The notes: generated by a model from the sequence alone, not told the origin. A stretch of DNA of 64,000 nucleotides from CALMEC01 sp963777565 (GCA_963777565.1 CAVZQZ010000011.1:57834-121833), one strand, 5' to 3'. Positions 18,137-26,954 are shown, counted from the first letter of the stretch. Numbers and translations are program-made.

Positions 18137-19080
18137 TGCAGCGAACGATCGAACTTGCCGACCGCGTCGCCGTGGAGCTCGCGGGCGACTACGACCAGAT
18201 GCTCCGGTCGCTCGAGGAACGGCTCGACCTCGAGATCGACCTGCGCGGCAACCGCATGACGCTGTCCGGTGAGGATGGGCGTGTCGAGGCCGCCGCCGCG
18301 GCCATCCACGAGCTCGCCGGCCTCGTCGCCGGGGGGCAGAGCCTCGGGCCCGGCACCGTCGAGGCGCTTGCCAGCGCGGTGGAGCAGCAGCAGCCGCTCG
18401 CCGGGATGCTCGGCGACGTCGTGCTGCGCCACCGGCACGTCGCGGTCACGCCGAAGACCGCCGGGCAGCGCCGGTACGTCGACGCGATCCGCGACCACAC
18501 CATCACATTCGGGATCGGCCCGGCGGGCACCGGCAAGACGTACCTCGCCGTCGCGTTGGCCGCCGCGGCGCTCAGCCGGCGCGAGGTCGGCCGCATCATC
18601 CTCACCCGCCCGGCGGTCGAGGCGGGGGAGCGGCTCGGGTTCCTCCCCGGGGACATCGCGGCCAAGGTCGACCCATACCTGCGCCCGCTCTTCGACGCGC
18701 TGTACGACATGCTCGACGCGGAGAAGGTGCAGGCGTACCTCGAACGCGGCCAGATCGAGATCGCGCCGCTTGCCTTCATGCGGGGCCGGACGCTCAACGA
18801 CAGCTTCATCATCCTGGACGAGGCGCAGAACACCACTCCCGAGCAGATGAAGATGTTCCTCACCCGGCTCGGCTACGGATCGAAGATGGTCGTCACCGGC
18901 GACGTCACCCAGGTCGACCTGCCGCGCGAGCGCCCGTCGGCGCTGCTCGACATCGGCGGCATCCTCTCCACCGTCACCGACATCGCGTTCGTCCGCTTCG
19001 ACCGGCGCGACGTGGTTCGCCACCGGCTCGTGCAGGAGATCGTCGAGGCCTACCGGATGGCGGAGGAGGAACGCGCGTGA
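18136..19080 (+). CDS. phoH: PhoH-like ATPase
   Basis: This 314-residue PhoH/YbeZ protein has an N-terminal KH-like segment (ELAGDYDQMLRSLEERLDLEIDLRGN) and a helicase-type ATPase core with Walker A GPAGTGKT, the LTRPAVEAGERLGFLPGD motif, Walker B FIILDEAQNTTPEQM and VVTGDVTQVDLP. YbeZ partners with YbeY in RNA processing, and ybeY follows here with a 4-nt overlap. ATG 18136 is used; the adjacent GTG 18133 is also in frame. Confidence 0.92.
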   Translation: MQRTIELADRVAVELAGDYDQMLRSLEERLDLEIDLRGNRMTLSGEDGRVEAAAAAIHELAGLVAGGQSLGPGTVEALASAVEQQQPLAGMLGDVVLRHRHVAVTPKTAGQRRYVDAIRDHTITFGIGPAGTGKTYLAVALAAAALSRREVGRIILTRPAVEAGERLGFLPGDIAAKVDPYLRPLFDALYDMLDAEKVQAYLERGQIEIAPLAFMRGRTLNDSFIILDEAQNTTPEQMKMFLTRLGYGSKMVVTGDVTQVDLPRERPSALLDIGGILSTVTDIAFVRFDRRDVVRHRLVQEIVEAYRMAEEERA

Positions 19081-19481
19081 TCGATGTCGAGGCCCGGTCG
19101 GATCTCGATGTCGATGTCGCTCCGCTCGTCGACCTGCTTCGCCGGGTGTGCGCACGGTTAGGCGTGGCGCGCGCGACGCTCGGGCTCATGATCGTCACGG
19201 CCGAGGAGATGGCGGCGATCAACGGCGAGCACCGACAGAAGCCCGAGCCGACGGACGTGCTCGCATTCCCGGTCGACGGGCCGGAGGCGCTCGGGGCCTG
19301 GCCGCCCGACGGACCGCCACCCGAGCTCGGCGACATCGTGATCTGCCCCGACGCCGCGCAGGAGCCGCTCGGCACCCTGGCCGTGCACGGGCTGCTGCAC
19401 CTGCTGGGCTACGACCACGAGGTCGATGCCGGCGAGATGCTCGCCCTGCAGGACACGCTGCTCGCGGAGGTCGCGTTATGA
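19077..19481 (+). CDS. ybeY: endoribonuclease YbeY
   Basis: YbeY is a zinc-dependent single-strand endoribonuclease for 16S rRNA maturation and ribosome quality control. The 134-residue product has the metal-binding HGLLHLLGYDHE motif (H-x3-H-x5-H) near residue 110, plus the EMAAINGEHRQKPEPTDVLAFP stretch conserved in the family. GTG 19077 overlaps phoH by 4 nt; the stop overlaps the next ATG by 4 nt. Confidence 0.93.
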   Translation: MIDVEARSDLDVDVAPLVDLLRRVCARLGVARATLGLMIVTAEEMAAINGEHRQKPEPTDVLAFPVDGPEALGAWPPDGPPPELGDIVICPDAAQEPLGTLAVHGLLHLLGYDHEVDAGEMLALQDTLLAEVAL

Positions 19482-20293
19482 GCTCCAAGACGCCAACACC
19501 GAAGACGCCCACACCGAAGACGCCCACGCCGACGCCGGGCGGCCCGCTTCGCATCTTCCGCCGCCAGCCGAAGGAGGCCCTGCCGCGTCAGGGGTCGCTG
19601 CGGTGGTCGTTCACGTGGGCGTTCGAGGGGATCGTCTACGTGCTGCGCACCCAGCGCAACATGCGCATCCACATGGCCGCGGGCCTCGTGGCGCTGGTCG
19701 GCGCCCTGCTGCTCGGCGTGACGCGCTTGGAGTTCATCGCCGTCCTCGGCGCCGTCTGCCTCGTGCTGATCGCGGAGATGTTCAACACGGCCATCGAGGC
19801 GGCCATCGACGCGCTGGTCACCCACTTCCACCCGCTGGTCAAGGTCGCGAAAGACGTCGCGGCAGGCGCGGTGCTCGTCGCGACGGCGAATGCGCTGGCG
19901 GTCGCATACCTGGTCTTCTACAACCACATCACAGATCCGACGCAGGATCTCGTCGGGCAGCTCAAGGGGCGCCCATCGCAGATCGTCGTCGGGTCGCTCA
20001 TCATCACGGTCATCCTCGCGATCGCGATCAAGGCGGCCATCGGGAAGGGCACGCCACTGCGGGGCGGCCTGCCCTCGGGCCACGCCGCCGCCGCGTTCGC
20101 CGGCTGGGCCGCCATCACCGTGGTCGTGGGCGACGTCACGCATGGCGCGCTCATCTCCACCTTGGCCTTCATGATGGCCCTGCTCGTCGCCCAGTCGCGC
20201 GTGGAGGCGGGCATCCATTCAGCGGTCGAGGTCGTCGCCGGCGCGGCACTCGGCACGGGGGTCACGATCCTCATGTTCCAGCTGCTCGGATGA
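19478..20293 (+). CDS. DgkA-type lipid kinase fused to PAP2 phosphatase domain
   Basis: This 271-residue membrane protein joins two enzymes. Residues about 40-145 are a DgkA/undecaprenol-kinase domain (RTQRNMRIHMAAGLVAL and the catalytic EMFNTAIEAAIDALV with VAKDVAAGAVLVA). Residues about 150-270 form a PAP2 phosphatase domain (GLPSGHAAAAFAGWAA and SRVEAGIHSAVEVVAGAALG). The first 20 residues are a Thr/Pro/Lys tandem repeat encoded by three 15-bp units. One chain could thus phosphorylate a lipid alcohol and remove phosphate from a lipid phosphate, for example in undecaprenyl-phosphate recycling; the substrate is inferred. ATG overlaps ybeY by 4 nt. Confidence 0.87.
   Translation: MSSKTPTPKTPTPKTPTPTPGGPLRIFRRQPKEALPRQGSLRWSFTWAFEGIVYVLRTQRNMRIHMAAGLVALVGALLLGVTRLEFIAVLGAVCLVLIAEMFNTAIEAAIDALVTHFHPLVKVAKDVAAGAVLVATANALAVAYLVFYNHITDPTQDLVGQLKGRPSQIVVGSLIITVILAIAIKAAIGKGTPLRGGLPSGHAAAAFAGWAAITVVVGDVTHGALISTLAFMMALLVAQSRVEAGIHSAVEVVAGAALGTGVTILMFQLLG
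19487..19531 (+). repeat. three 15-bp tandem repeats inside the DgkA-PAP2 gene
   Basis: Three near-identical units of AAGACGCCCACACCG sit directly after the start codon (one or two mismatches between units). They encode repeated Lys-Thr-Pro-Thr-Pro peptides in the cytoplasmic N-terminus of the fusion protein. The unit is a multiple of three, so copy number changes would keep the frame. Confidence 0.85.
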
Positions 20294-20682
20294 CGGCGTC
20301 CGAGCTTTATGAGGCGGCGGTCGCAGCGACGGCGCGGGCCCACCCGCCGTACAGCGACCTTCACGTCGGGGCGGTCCTCGAGACGACCGACGGCATCCGC
20401 TACGAGGGTGGCAACGTGGAGTTCGGAAGCTACGGGCTCACGATCTGCGCGGAGCGGGTGGCGCTGGTGAAGGCGGTCACCGACGGCCACCGCCAGTTCC
20501 GCCGGATCGGCGTCGCACGCTCGGATCGGCTCGCGATCTCACCGTGCGGGGCCTGCCGCCAGGCGCTCGCCGACTTCGGCCTCGACCTCGTCGTCGTGTA
20601 CCTCAGCCCGGACGGGGTCACCGAGCGGCGCCTCGGCGACCTCCTGCCGGATGCGTTCCTCTTCGGCGAGCGGCAGGAGTGA
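20290..20682 (+). CDS. cdd: cytidine deaminase
   Basis: This 130-residue zinc enzyme deaminates cytidine and deoxycytidine. The zinc and catalytic motifs are visible: TICAERVAL (Cys-Ala-Glu) and SPCGACRQAL (PCxxC). The N-terminal PYSDLHVGAVLET stretch and the substrate-binding NVEFGSYG are typical of the small tetrameric Cdd. ATG 20290 overlaps the kinase-phosphatase gene by 4 nt; the stop overlaps era by 4 nt. Confidence 0.94.
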   Translation: MTASELYEAAVAATARAHPPYSDLHVGAVLETTDGIRYEGGNVEFGSYGLTICAERVALVKAVTDGHRQFRRIGVARSDRLAISPCGACRQALADFGLDLVVVYLSPDGVTERRLGDLLPDAFLFGERQE

Positions 20683-21563
20683 CGGCGGCCGAGCGGTCCG
20701 GGTTCGTCGCGCTTGCCGGCCGGCCGAACGTCGGGAAGTCGACGCTCGCGAACGCCCTCGCCGGTGCGCACGTCGCCGCCGTCTCGCCGCGCCCGCAGAC
20801 CACCCGCCGGCGCGTGACCGCCGTCGCCCACGGCGACGGCTGGCAGGCGGTGCTCCTCGACATGCCCGGCTTCCAGCGTCCCGCCGACGGCCTCACCCGG
20901 CGGATGCAGACGACGGTCGACCGGACGGTCGGCGACTGCGACGTCGCGCTGTTCGTCCTGAACGGGGACGAGGCGATCGGCGGGGGCGACCGCTTCATCG
21001 CCGAGCGGCTGCGGGGGGCGGGACGCCCGGTCATCCTCGTCGTGAACAAGGTCGACCGGCTGGCTCCCGATGCCATCGCTCGGTTTATCGACGCCGCCAC
21101 GGGCCTCGTGGACTTCGTGTCGCTGCATCCGGTGAGCGCGCTCACCGGCGACGGGATCCCGGAGCTGCGCGACGCGCTCGCGGCGGCGCTGCCGGCGGGC
21201 CCCGCGTACTTCCCGGCCGGGGTCACGACCGACCAGACCGACGAGGAGCTCGCCGGCGAGATCATCCGCGAAGCCGCGCTTCAGCGCGTGCGCGACGAGG
21301 TGCCTCACGCGGTGGCGGTGCACGTGGAAGCGATCGAGCCGGCACGCAACGGCCGGGTGGTGCGCGCGGTCATCTACGTCGAGACCGCGTCGCAGAAGGG
21401 CATCCTGGTCGGCCACGGCGGCTCGATGATCCGGTCGATCGGACAGGCCGCGAGACAGGCGCTCTCGGTCATCTGGGGCGAGCCCGCCCACACCGACCTC
21501 GTCGTCAAGGTGCGTCCGAAGTGGCGCCGTGACGAGACGATGCTCGACCGCCTCGGCTTGTAG
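20679..21563 (+). CDS. era: GTPase Era
   Basis: Era is a GTPase that binds 16S rRNA and assists 30S assembly. The 294-residue product has G1 GRPNVGKST, the QTTRRRV effector region, G3 DMPGF, G4 NKVD and a C-terminal KH domain with GHGGSMIRSIGQAARQAL. The usual DTPG is DMPG here, a mild variation. GTG 20679 overlaps cdd by 4 nt. It is the last gene of the dnaJ-to-era operon. Confidence 0.94.
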   Translation: MTAAERSGFVALAGRPNVGKSTLANALAGAHVAAVSPRPQTTRRRVTAVAHGDGWQAVLLDMPGFQRPADGLTRRMQTTVDRTVGDCDVALFVLNGDEAIGGGDRFIAERLRGAGRPVILVVNKVDRLAPDAIARFIDAATGLVDFVSLHPVSALTGDGIPELRDALAAALPAGPAYFPAGVTTDQTDEELAGEIIREAALQRVRDEVPHAVAVHVEAIEPARNGRVVRAVIYVETASQKGILVGHGGSMIRSIGQAARQALSVIWGEPAHTDLVVKVRPKWRRDETMLDRLGL

Positions 21564-21631
21564 TCCCACGTGGCGGGTCACGCGGCCGCCCTCGTTGACG
21601 CGGTTCGCCGGCGGGGCCTACGTTGGGGGCG

Positions 21632-21940
21632 ATGATCCCACGCGGGTGGAAGAAGGGCGATGTCAAGGCACTCCTGGTCGGCCCGGCCGAGCGGTCGAGT
21701 CTCATCGTCACGCTGATCGAGTGTTCGGGAATGCTGTCCGGGCGGCTGCCGCGACCTGACGCCGTCGGCGTGCTCTCGGTCGACCGGCAGGGAACGCTGA
21801 TCTTCACCCCACGGGCTGCCGCTGTCACCTTTGCGGAGAACGGAACCACTCACCTGGATGCCGGTACCGACGGACGTGTCGTCGTGCTCGCATCCGAGGA
21901 GCAGGGCCGAGCTGGGTGGGGTGTACGGCTGGGTCGGTGA
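21632..21940 (+). CDS. small hypothetical protein
   Basis: I do not recognise this 102-residue product (MIPRGWKKGDVKALLVGP start). It looks like an alternating beta-rich soluble domain with VGVLSVDRQGTLIF and VVVLASEEQ strands. Codon third positions are mostly G or C but less strongly than in neighbouring housekeeping genes. A TTGACG hexamer about 18 nt before TACGTT (21595-21624) could be its promoter, placing the start close to the ATG. The gene lies alone just after era at the left border of an accessory stretch; it could also be a non-coding open frame. Confidence 0.45.
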   Translation: MIPRGWKKGDVKALLVGPAERSSLIVTLIECSGMLSGRLPRPDAVGVLSVDRQGTLIFTPRAAAVTFAENGTTHLDAGTDGRVVVLASEEQGRAGWGVRLGR

Positions 21941-22437
21941 CGGATGGACACGGTACCGGGCGTGCACGCTGGAGCTCGCTGCTCCCGGCGACGCCGTCGG
22001 TCGACCGCGCCGTGTTCCGCTCTCAGAACAGCAGTTGGAATGACCTTAAGGGCGGAACGGTCTGGGACGTGTTCGCGTTCGCCGGGCGCCTGCAGCGCCG
22101 CCGGGTCGACGCCGGCTTCGCGCCGGTCGTGCTGCGAGGCGTCGCCAACCGGAGCACGTGGCTCGACTGATCGGCCCGACCCAGGGCCGCGCGAGGCGGC
22201 TGCATCACGCGCGACACGACGGACCCCTCGACCTCCAGGCGCCAGGCCTAAGTAGCCGCGCCTCGGCTCGCCACCCGCCGCGACTAACATTCAACCGCCG
22301 ACCGGCGGCAGCGCGGTCGGAGACCGCCGCCTTCGAACCGGGACGCGCATGCTGTCCCAGACTGGTCACAGCCGATCAGACTCCGCCGCGAATGGATCGG
22401 AACCGTGCCGGCCCCGCTCTTCACCTGCCGTTCATAA
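21941..22437. other. intergenic region without recognisable genes
   Basis: Short open frames occur in both directions but none has a good ribosome-binding site or recognisable homology. A 56-codon stretch ending at 22170 (FRSQNSSWNDLKGGTVWDVFAF and following) reads like a protein end but I cannot assign it. The region leads into an ABC-ATPase remnant, so it may contain more decayed sequence. Confidence 0.4.
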
Positions 22438-22533
22438 ACCGCCGCTACGGTCGTGGTCGTGACACACTCCCATCGAGTCGCGGAAGCGGCCGACCGGGTC
22501 GTCTCGTTCAGCGACGGCCGGGCCGCGGCCTGA
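22438..22533 (+). pseudogene. C-terminal remnant of an ABC transporter ATPase
   Basis: After an in-frame stop at 22435, 31 codons read TAAT-VVVVTHSHRVAEAADRVVSFSDGR and end AAA-stop. This is the H-loop strand (VVTH), the following helix and the DR-V-DGR ending of a LolD/MacB-type ABC ATPase. No Walker A, signature or Walker B sequence was found upstream in any frame, so only the tail remains. Its TGA shares one base with the ATG of the next gene (TGATG), the coupling expected if an ATPase and the membrane gene once formed an operon. Confidence 0.7.
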
Positions 22534-23486
22534 TGGACGAGACCCTCCTCGCATTCGCGACCGGAGCATGGCATAGCGCTGCCGGCGTATCCGTCGGGGC
22601 GCTCGTCTTCGCGCTCGTGCTGCACGTCGTGAAGATGGCGGCAGAAGCGCGAAGTTGGCACGAGATCGTCAGCCACGTCTACGGCCCCGCCCGCGTCCGC
22701 TTCCGAACGACCTTCGGCGCGTTCGTCGGGTCGATCGGCGCGAATGCCATCCTGCCCGCGAGGACCGGAGAGGCCTTGCGCGTCGGGATCGTGCGGCGCG
22801 GCGTGGCGGGCTCCAGCGTCGTGACGATTGCGGCAACCATCGCCCTCGAGACCACCCTCGAGATCCTGTTCGGCGTCGCGGTCGTCGTCGGCTGGCTGGC
22901 CGGGGGCGGCTCGATCGGCGGCCGCGGATCGCTCCTTCATCGGATGTCGGGTCTTGCGGCTCACCCTTTGGTCTGGATGGTGACGGCCCTCGTGCTACTT
23001 GCTGCCGGCCTGGCCATCGTCCGCTGCCGCGTGAGGGTTCGGCGCCTCGTGAGCAGCTTCGCGGAAGGGTTCTCGATCTTGCAGTCGCCACGGATCTTTG
23101 CGACGCGCGTCCTCACGTGGAAAGCGGTTGCGTGGGTCCTGCGGTTTGCGTCGGTCGTCGTCTTCCTCGTCGCGTTTCACGTCCCGGCTGCCCTGTGGAC
23201 GGCCCTTGTCGTGCTCGCTGCTCAGACTGCCGCCGGTGCGCTGCCGCTGTTGCCCGGCAACGCGGGAACCCAGCAGGCGACCATCGCAATCGCGCTCGCC
23301 GGCACCGCAAGCGCCGGGACGTTGCTTGCATTTGGTGTCGGCCTGCAGGCGACGACCACGGTCGTGGACCTCATCGTCGGCGTTGCCGCGCTCACCTTGA
23401 TCCCGCGGAACGCCGAGGGCCGCCGCCACATGCCGTGGCACGCGTGGAGGGTGGCGGGGACCGAACCCGAGCGCGCTCCCGCGTGA
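22533..23486 (+). CDS. flippase-like (lysylphosphatidylglycerol synthase TM-type) membrane protein
   Basis: This 317-residue integral membrane protein with about eight helices resembles the LPG_synthase_TM / flippase-like family. The key stretch is VGSIGANAILPARTGEALRVGIVRR, followed by LETTLEILFGVAVVVG and, late in the protein, the ALPLLPGNAGTQQATIAIAL motif. Members are predicted lipid or glycolipid flippases, and the substrate is unknown. ATG 22533 touches the stop of an ABC-ATPase remnant. The gene appears intact while its upstream partner does not. Confidence 0.8.
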   Translation: MDETLLAFATGAWHSAAGVSVGALVFALVLHVVKMAAEARSWHEIVSHVYGPARVRFRTTFGAFVGSIGANAILPARTGEALRVGIVRRGVAGSSVVTIAATIALETTLEILFGVAVVVGWLAGGGSIGGRGSLLHRMSGLAAHPLVWMVTALVLLAAGLAIVRCRVRVRRLVSSFAEGFSILQSPRIFATRVLTWKAVAWVLRFASVVVFLVAFHVPAALWTALVVLAAQTAAGALPLLPGNAGTQQATIAIALAGTASAGTLLAFGVGLQATTTVVDLIVGVAALTLIPRNAEGRRHMPWHAWRVAGTEPERAPA

Positions 23487-24067
23487 CGCACGAGGCGAGC
23501 GAGCCAGCGAATCCTCCTCGACCTCATCGACGCTGACCGTTGCGAACGACCTCCCGATTGGCCATACGTCGCCGCATCCCGATCCGTGGGAGACAATCTG
23601 TTCGAGGTCACCACGGGTGAGCCCCCACCCCTTGACGCGCTCGCCCTCTTGGGGTCCCGGCGCCGGAACGGCGAGGAGGTGGCGGTCGTGCCGGTGTGGG
23701 CCCGCCGCTCATCCACACGGCCGGGCGCCCGAATGTCGCCACTCCAAGGTGGCCACCGCGAGAACGGGTAGAGCCTTGCCCGAGGTGACCTTGGATGGGC
23801 TGTCGTCAAAGCCAGGGTGCGTGGGTTCGCGAGGGCTCCCGCCGACCCGTGTCCACCACTCCAGTTCGAGGTCGGCACCGAAGTGCCCGCTGTGTGGCGA
23901 AATGCTGGCGACGAAGCGCGTGGCCTCGAAGCGCCCGCCCAGCCCGATGCCGTCGCTCTCTCGGAAACCGCGGGATGCGGCGTTCGGCGGAGAGGGCCAT
24001 ACATTGCGGGCTCATCCCGCGCCACGCCCGATCAGGATGCCCATGTCTCCCACCGGCCTCGGAGAAC
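23487..24067. other. intergenic region, no supported gene
   Basis: No reading frame over these 581 bases shows recognisable domains on either strand. A 61-codon frame at 23586-23771 and a longer frame with a CPLCG-type pair of cysteines near 23880 were examined and not supported by codon pattern or start signals. A TACATT hexamer at about 24000 could serve as a -10 element for the downstream propeller gene. Confidence 0.4.
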
Positions 24068-26173
24068 ATGACCCTGGACCCGCATAAGGTCCGGAGGGAC
24101 AGGCGGCAACGTCGGCGCAGCCGCAGGATCGCGCGACGGCGGGCGGTCTTCGCCGGAGTCGTACTCGTCGCGATCGGGGCGACCGTCGCCTTGTCGTTGG
24201 AGAACTCCGGCCGGCACTCTGACGCGCAGCCGCAGAGATCGCCCGCACAGTCCCCCACCGCCGCGGTTGCCGCCGCGGCCCCGCCGAACGCCGGGACGCT
24301 CGTCGAGCGGCCAGCCGGCCGGCTCCCGAGCGCACTCCAGGACGCCGCCGCCGCCAGCTCCGGGCGTCGGATCGTGTTGCTCGCCGGGCTGAGCGCGGCG
24401 GGCACCTCGACGGACGGCATCCGGATCGTGACCGGATCCCGTACGACCGTCGCGGGACAGCTTCCGGTCGCGCTGCACGACGCGGCTGCTGCGTCCGTCG
24501 CGGGCGGGGTATTCATGTTTGGCGGCGGGGACGGCACGTCGCAGCTCGACACGATCCGACGGGTCGACCCGTCGACCGGCGCGAACTCGGTCGTCGGCCG
24601 GCTCCCTGTCCCGAACTCCGATCTTGTTGCGGCAACGGTCGCCGGCACCGTGTACCTGATCGGCGGGTTCACCGGCAGCCGCTGGCTGGATACCATCGTG
24701 TCGTGGCGCCCGGGGGGCACCGCCAGGGTGGTCGCCCACCTTCCCCGCGCCCTTCGGTACGCGGCGACGGCCGCGGTGGACGGCCGGATCGTGATCGCCG
24801 GAGGCTCGAGCGAGCAGGGCGCCGGGCGCGCAATCGTCGTGTTCGACCCGGCGGACGGCAGCGTGCGATCGATCGGCCGCCTCCCGTCCGCGACCACGCA
24901 CGCTGCAGCGGCCACCCTCGGACACGTCGTCTACGTGATCGGCGGGCGCGGCGCGTCGGCCGGCACCGCGACCGACCGGATCGTCGCGGTCGACGCCGCA
25001 TCCCACCGGGTACGGATGGCCGGACACCTGTCGTCCCCCCGTTCGGATCTCGCCGCGATCACGCTCGGCGATCGGATCATGCTGCTCGGCGGTCGCGGCC
25101 TGCGCGGGACCACCTCCGCCATCGGGGCGCTGAGCCTGACGGCCGTTACGGCCCCCTCGGCCACCACTGCCGCCCAGGGGGGAAACGTCTATGCGAACGA
25201 CGGCCCGAACATGTTCAGCCCCGCCGTCCGCGGAGTCCCGCTTCGCATCTACGTCCCGAACTCGAAGAGCAACACGGTGGACGTGATTGATCCAGGCACC
25301 GGCCGGGTGATCCGGCACTTCGCCGTCGGTGGCCTGCCACAACACGTCACACCGTCCTGGGACCTGAAGACGCTGTTCGTGCTGAACGACCAGGGCAACA
25401 GCGTGACGCCTATCGATCCGAGGACCTCGCGACCCGGCCGCCCGATCCCGGTGGACGATCCATACAACATGTACTTCACGCCGGACGGACGGTTCGCCAT
25501 CGTCGTGGCGGAGCGCAACGCGCGGCTGGACTTCCGGGACCCGCACACGATGGCGCTCCGCCACTCGCTGAGCGTCCCCTGCCGTGGCGTGGACCACATG
25601 GACTTCACGGCGGACGGGCGTCGCTTGCTCGCCAGCTGCGAGTTCAGCGGGCAGGTGCTGGAGGTGGACGTGGCGGCGCAGCGGGTCATCCGCACGACCA
25701 CCCTCGGCCTCGACGCGATGCCGCAGGACGTCAAGCTCTCGCCCGACGGCGCGGTCTTCTACGTGGCGGACATGATGGGCGGCGGTCTGTACCTGGTGGA
25801 CGCGCGATCCTTCAAGCGGGTGGGGTTCCTCCCCACCGGCCGCGGCGCGCACGGCCTCTACCCAAGCCGCGACGCCAAGTTGATGTACGTTTCGAACCGC
25901 GGGGAGGGATCGATCTCCGTCGTCGACTTCGCGACCCGGCGGGTGGTGACGAAATGGCGGCTGCCCGGCGGAGGCAGCCCGGACATGGGTGGGGTCTCAC
26001 CGGACGGCGCCACCCTGTGGCTCTCCGGCCGGTACAACAACGTCGTCTACGCGATCGACACGCGAACTGGCCGTCTCAAGGCGCGCATCCCGGTCGGATC
26101 GGGCCCGCACGGGCTATCGGTCTGGCCGCAGCCCGGCCGGTACTCGCTCGGCCACACCGGCATCCTGCGGTGA
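24068..26173 (+). CDS. membrane-anchored Kelch plus YVTN double beta-propeller protein
   Basis: This 701-residue protein has a basic cytoplasmic N-terminus, one membrane segment at about residues 26-45 and two extracellular propellers. Residues about 75-370 hold six Kelch-like blades, each opening with a G-x-L-P-x-A type motif followed by D-x-A-A-A. Residues about 385-690 hold YVTN/YncE-type blades (YVPNSKSNTVDVIDPGTGRVI, YVSNRGEGSISVVDFATRRVV and others) with SPDG turns. No catalytic residues are evident; a binding or scaffold role at the cell surface is likely. A GGAG lies shortly before ATG 24068. It sits between decayed mobile sequences. Confidence 0.82.
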   Translation: MTLDPHKVRRDRRQRRRSRRIARRRAVFAGVVLVAIGATVALSLENSGRHSDAQPQRSPAQSPTAAVAAAAPPNAGTLVERPAGRLPSALQDAAAASSGRRIVLLAGLSAAGTSTDGIRIVTGSRTTVAGQLPVALHDAAAASVAGGVFMFGGGDGTSQLDTIRRVDPSTGANSVVGRLPVPNSDLVAATVAGTVYLIGGFTGSRWLDTIVSWRPGGTARVVAHLPRALRYAATAAVDGRIVIAGGSSEQGAGRAIVVFDPADGSVRSIGRLPSATTHAAAATLGHVVYVIGGRGASAGTATDRIVAVDAASHRVRMAGHLSSPRSDLAAITLGDRIMLLGGRGLRGTTSAIGALSLTAVTAPSATTAAQGGNVYANDGPNMFSPAVRGVPLRIYVPNSKSNTVDVIDPGTGRVIRHFAVGGLPQHVTPSWDLKTLFVLNDQGNSVTPIDPRTSRPGRPIPVDDPYNMYFTPDGRFAIVVAERNARLDFRDPHTMALRHSLSVPCRGVDHMDFTADGRRLLASCEFSGQVLEVDVAAQRVIRTTTLGLDAMPQDVKLSPDGAVFYVADMMGGGLYLVDARSFKRVGFLPTGRGAHGLYPSRDAKLMYVSNRGEGSISVVDFATRRVVTKWRLPGGGSPDMGGVSPDGATLWLSGRYNNVVYAIDTRTGRLKARIPVGSGPHGLSVWPQPGRYSLGHTGILR

Positions 26174-26199
26174 GCAGTCCGGCGGGCGCCGCGACCTCA

Positions 26200-26884
26200 C
26201 CCGCCTCAGAACCATCAACCTCGATGTCATCCTCACGAACCCCGTGCACCGGGGTCCGTGCACCGGTCGTGGATAGGCGCCCCGCCCGGTTCCTCACCCT
26301 CGAGGAAGCACGGAGGCTGCAGGCGGCAGCCGACGCCGATGGGACCCGCAGATCGGTCAGTTCGTCCCGTTCGCCCTCGCGACCGGAATGCGCCGCGGCC
26401 CAGCTCGAGGCGCTCCCCTGGGGACCCGACGGGTTGGATCTTGCCGCCGGGCGGGTCCCCGTCGCGGTCTGCCTCGAGCGGACGGGGGAGGTCGGCCCCA
26501 CGAAGAACCGGCGGGTCCGGTCCGTACCGATCGGGCCGGAGACGGTCGCCAGGCTGCGGCGGTGGATTCTCGCCTCGGGCCGGCCGGCAGACGGAGAACG
26601 GGTCTTCCAGGACCGAACCGGTACTCGTGGCAGCGGGTGAGGAAGAAAGCCAGCCTGGAGGACCCCCAGCCGCGGCTACATGATCTGCGCCACACATGCG
26701 CGACCTTTCTCCTCGCGGCCGGGCTCCGCTGTATGTGGTCGGCCAGCTGCTCGGCCGCACTGACGCGGGTCTGGTCGACCGGGTGTACGGTCACGCCCTC
26801 CCAGAAGAGGTCATCGCCGCCAGCGGGCTGCTCGACAGGTGGAGGATTGCCACAAGCCTTGCCGTAAGCGGGGCGGGTTCGTGA
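26200..26884 (+). pseudogene. tyrosine recombinase (phage-type integrase) pseudogene
   Basis: Pieces of one integrase appear in order but in shifting frames: the end of the core-binding domain (LDVILTNP), VDRRPARFLTLEEARRLQAAA, the Arg-I box FVPFALATGMRRG, LEALPWGPDGLDLAAGR, the H-x-x-R box LHDLRHTCATFLLAAG, and QLLGRTDAGLVDRVYGHALPEE with the tyrosine. At least five frameshifts separate them. The second conserved histidine (LGH) is LGR here, and the N-terminal SAM-like domain is gone, cut at the end of the propeller gene. This cannot make a working enzyme and marks a former integrated element. Confidence 0.85.
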
Positions 26885-26954
26885 CGAACGCCCTGCAAAC
26901 GACAACCTGCCCCCAGGTGAAGAACATCTGGGTGCCGTACGGGCGTAGGCGCGT

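Noticed and set aside
19487..19531. Short tandem repeats as a possible CRISPR-like array
   Set aside because: Three contiguous 15-bp units without spacers inside a coding sequence.
22320..22360. GGTTCGAAG T-loop-like sequence on the minus strand
   Set aside because: Flanking bases do not pair as a T-stem and no other tRNA arms are present.
23586..24087. Open frames with a CPLCG cysteine pair before the propeller gene
   Set aside because: Low-complexity translation, no ribosome-binding site, no recognisable domain.
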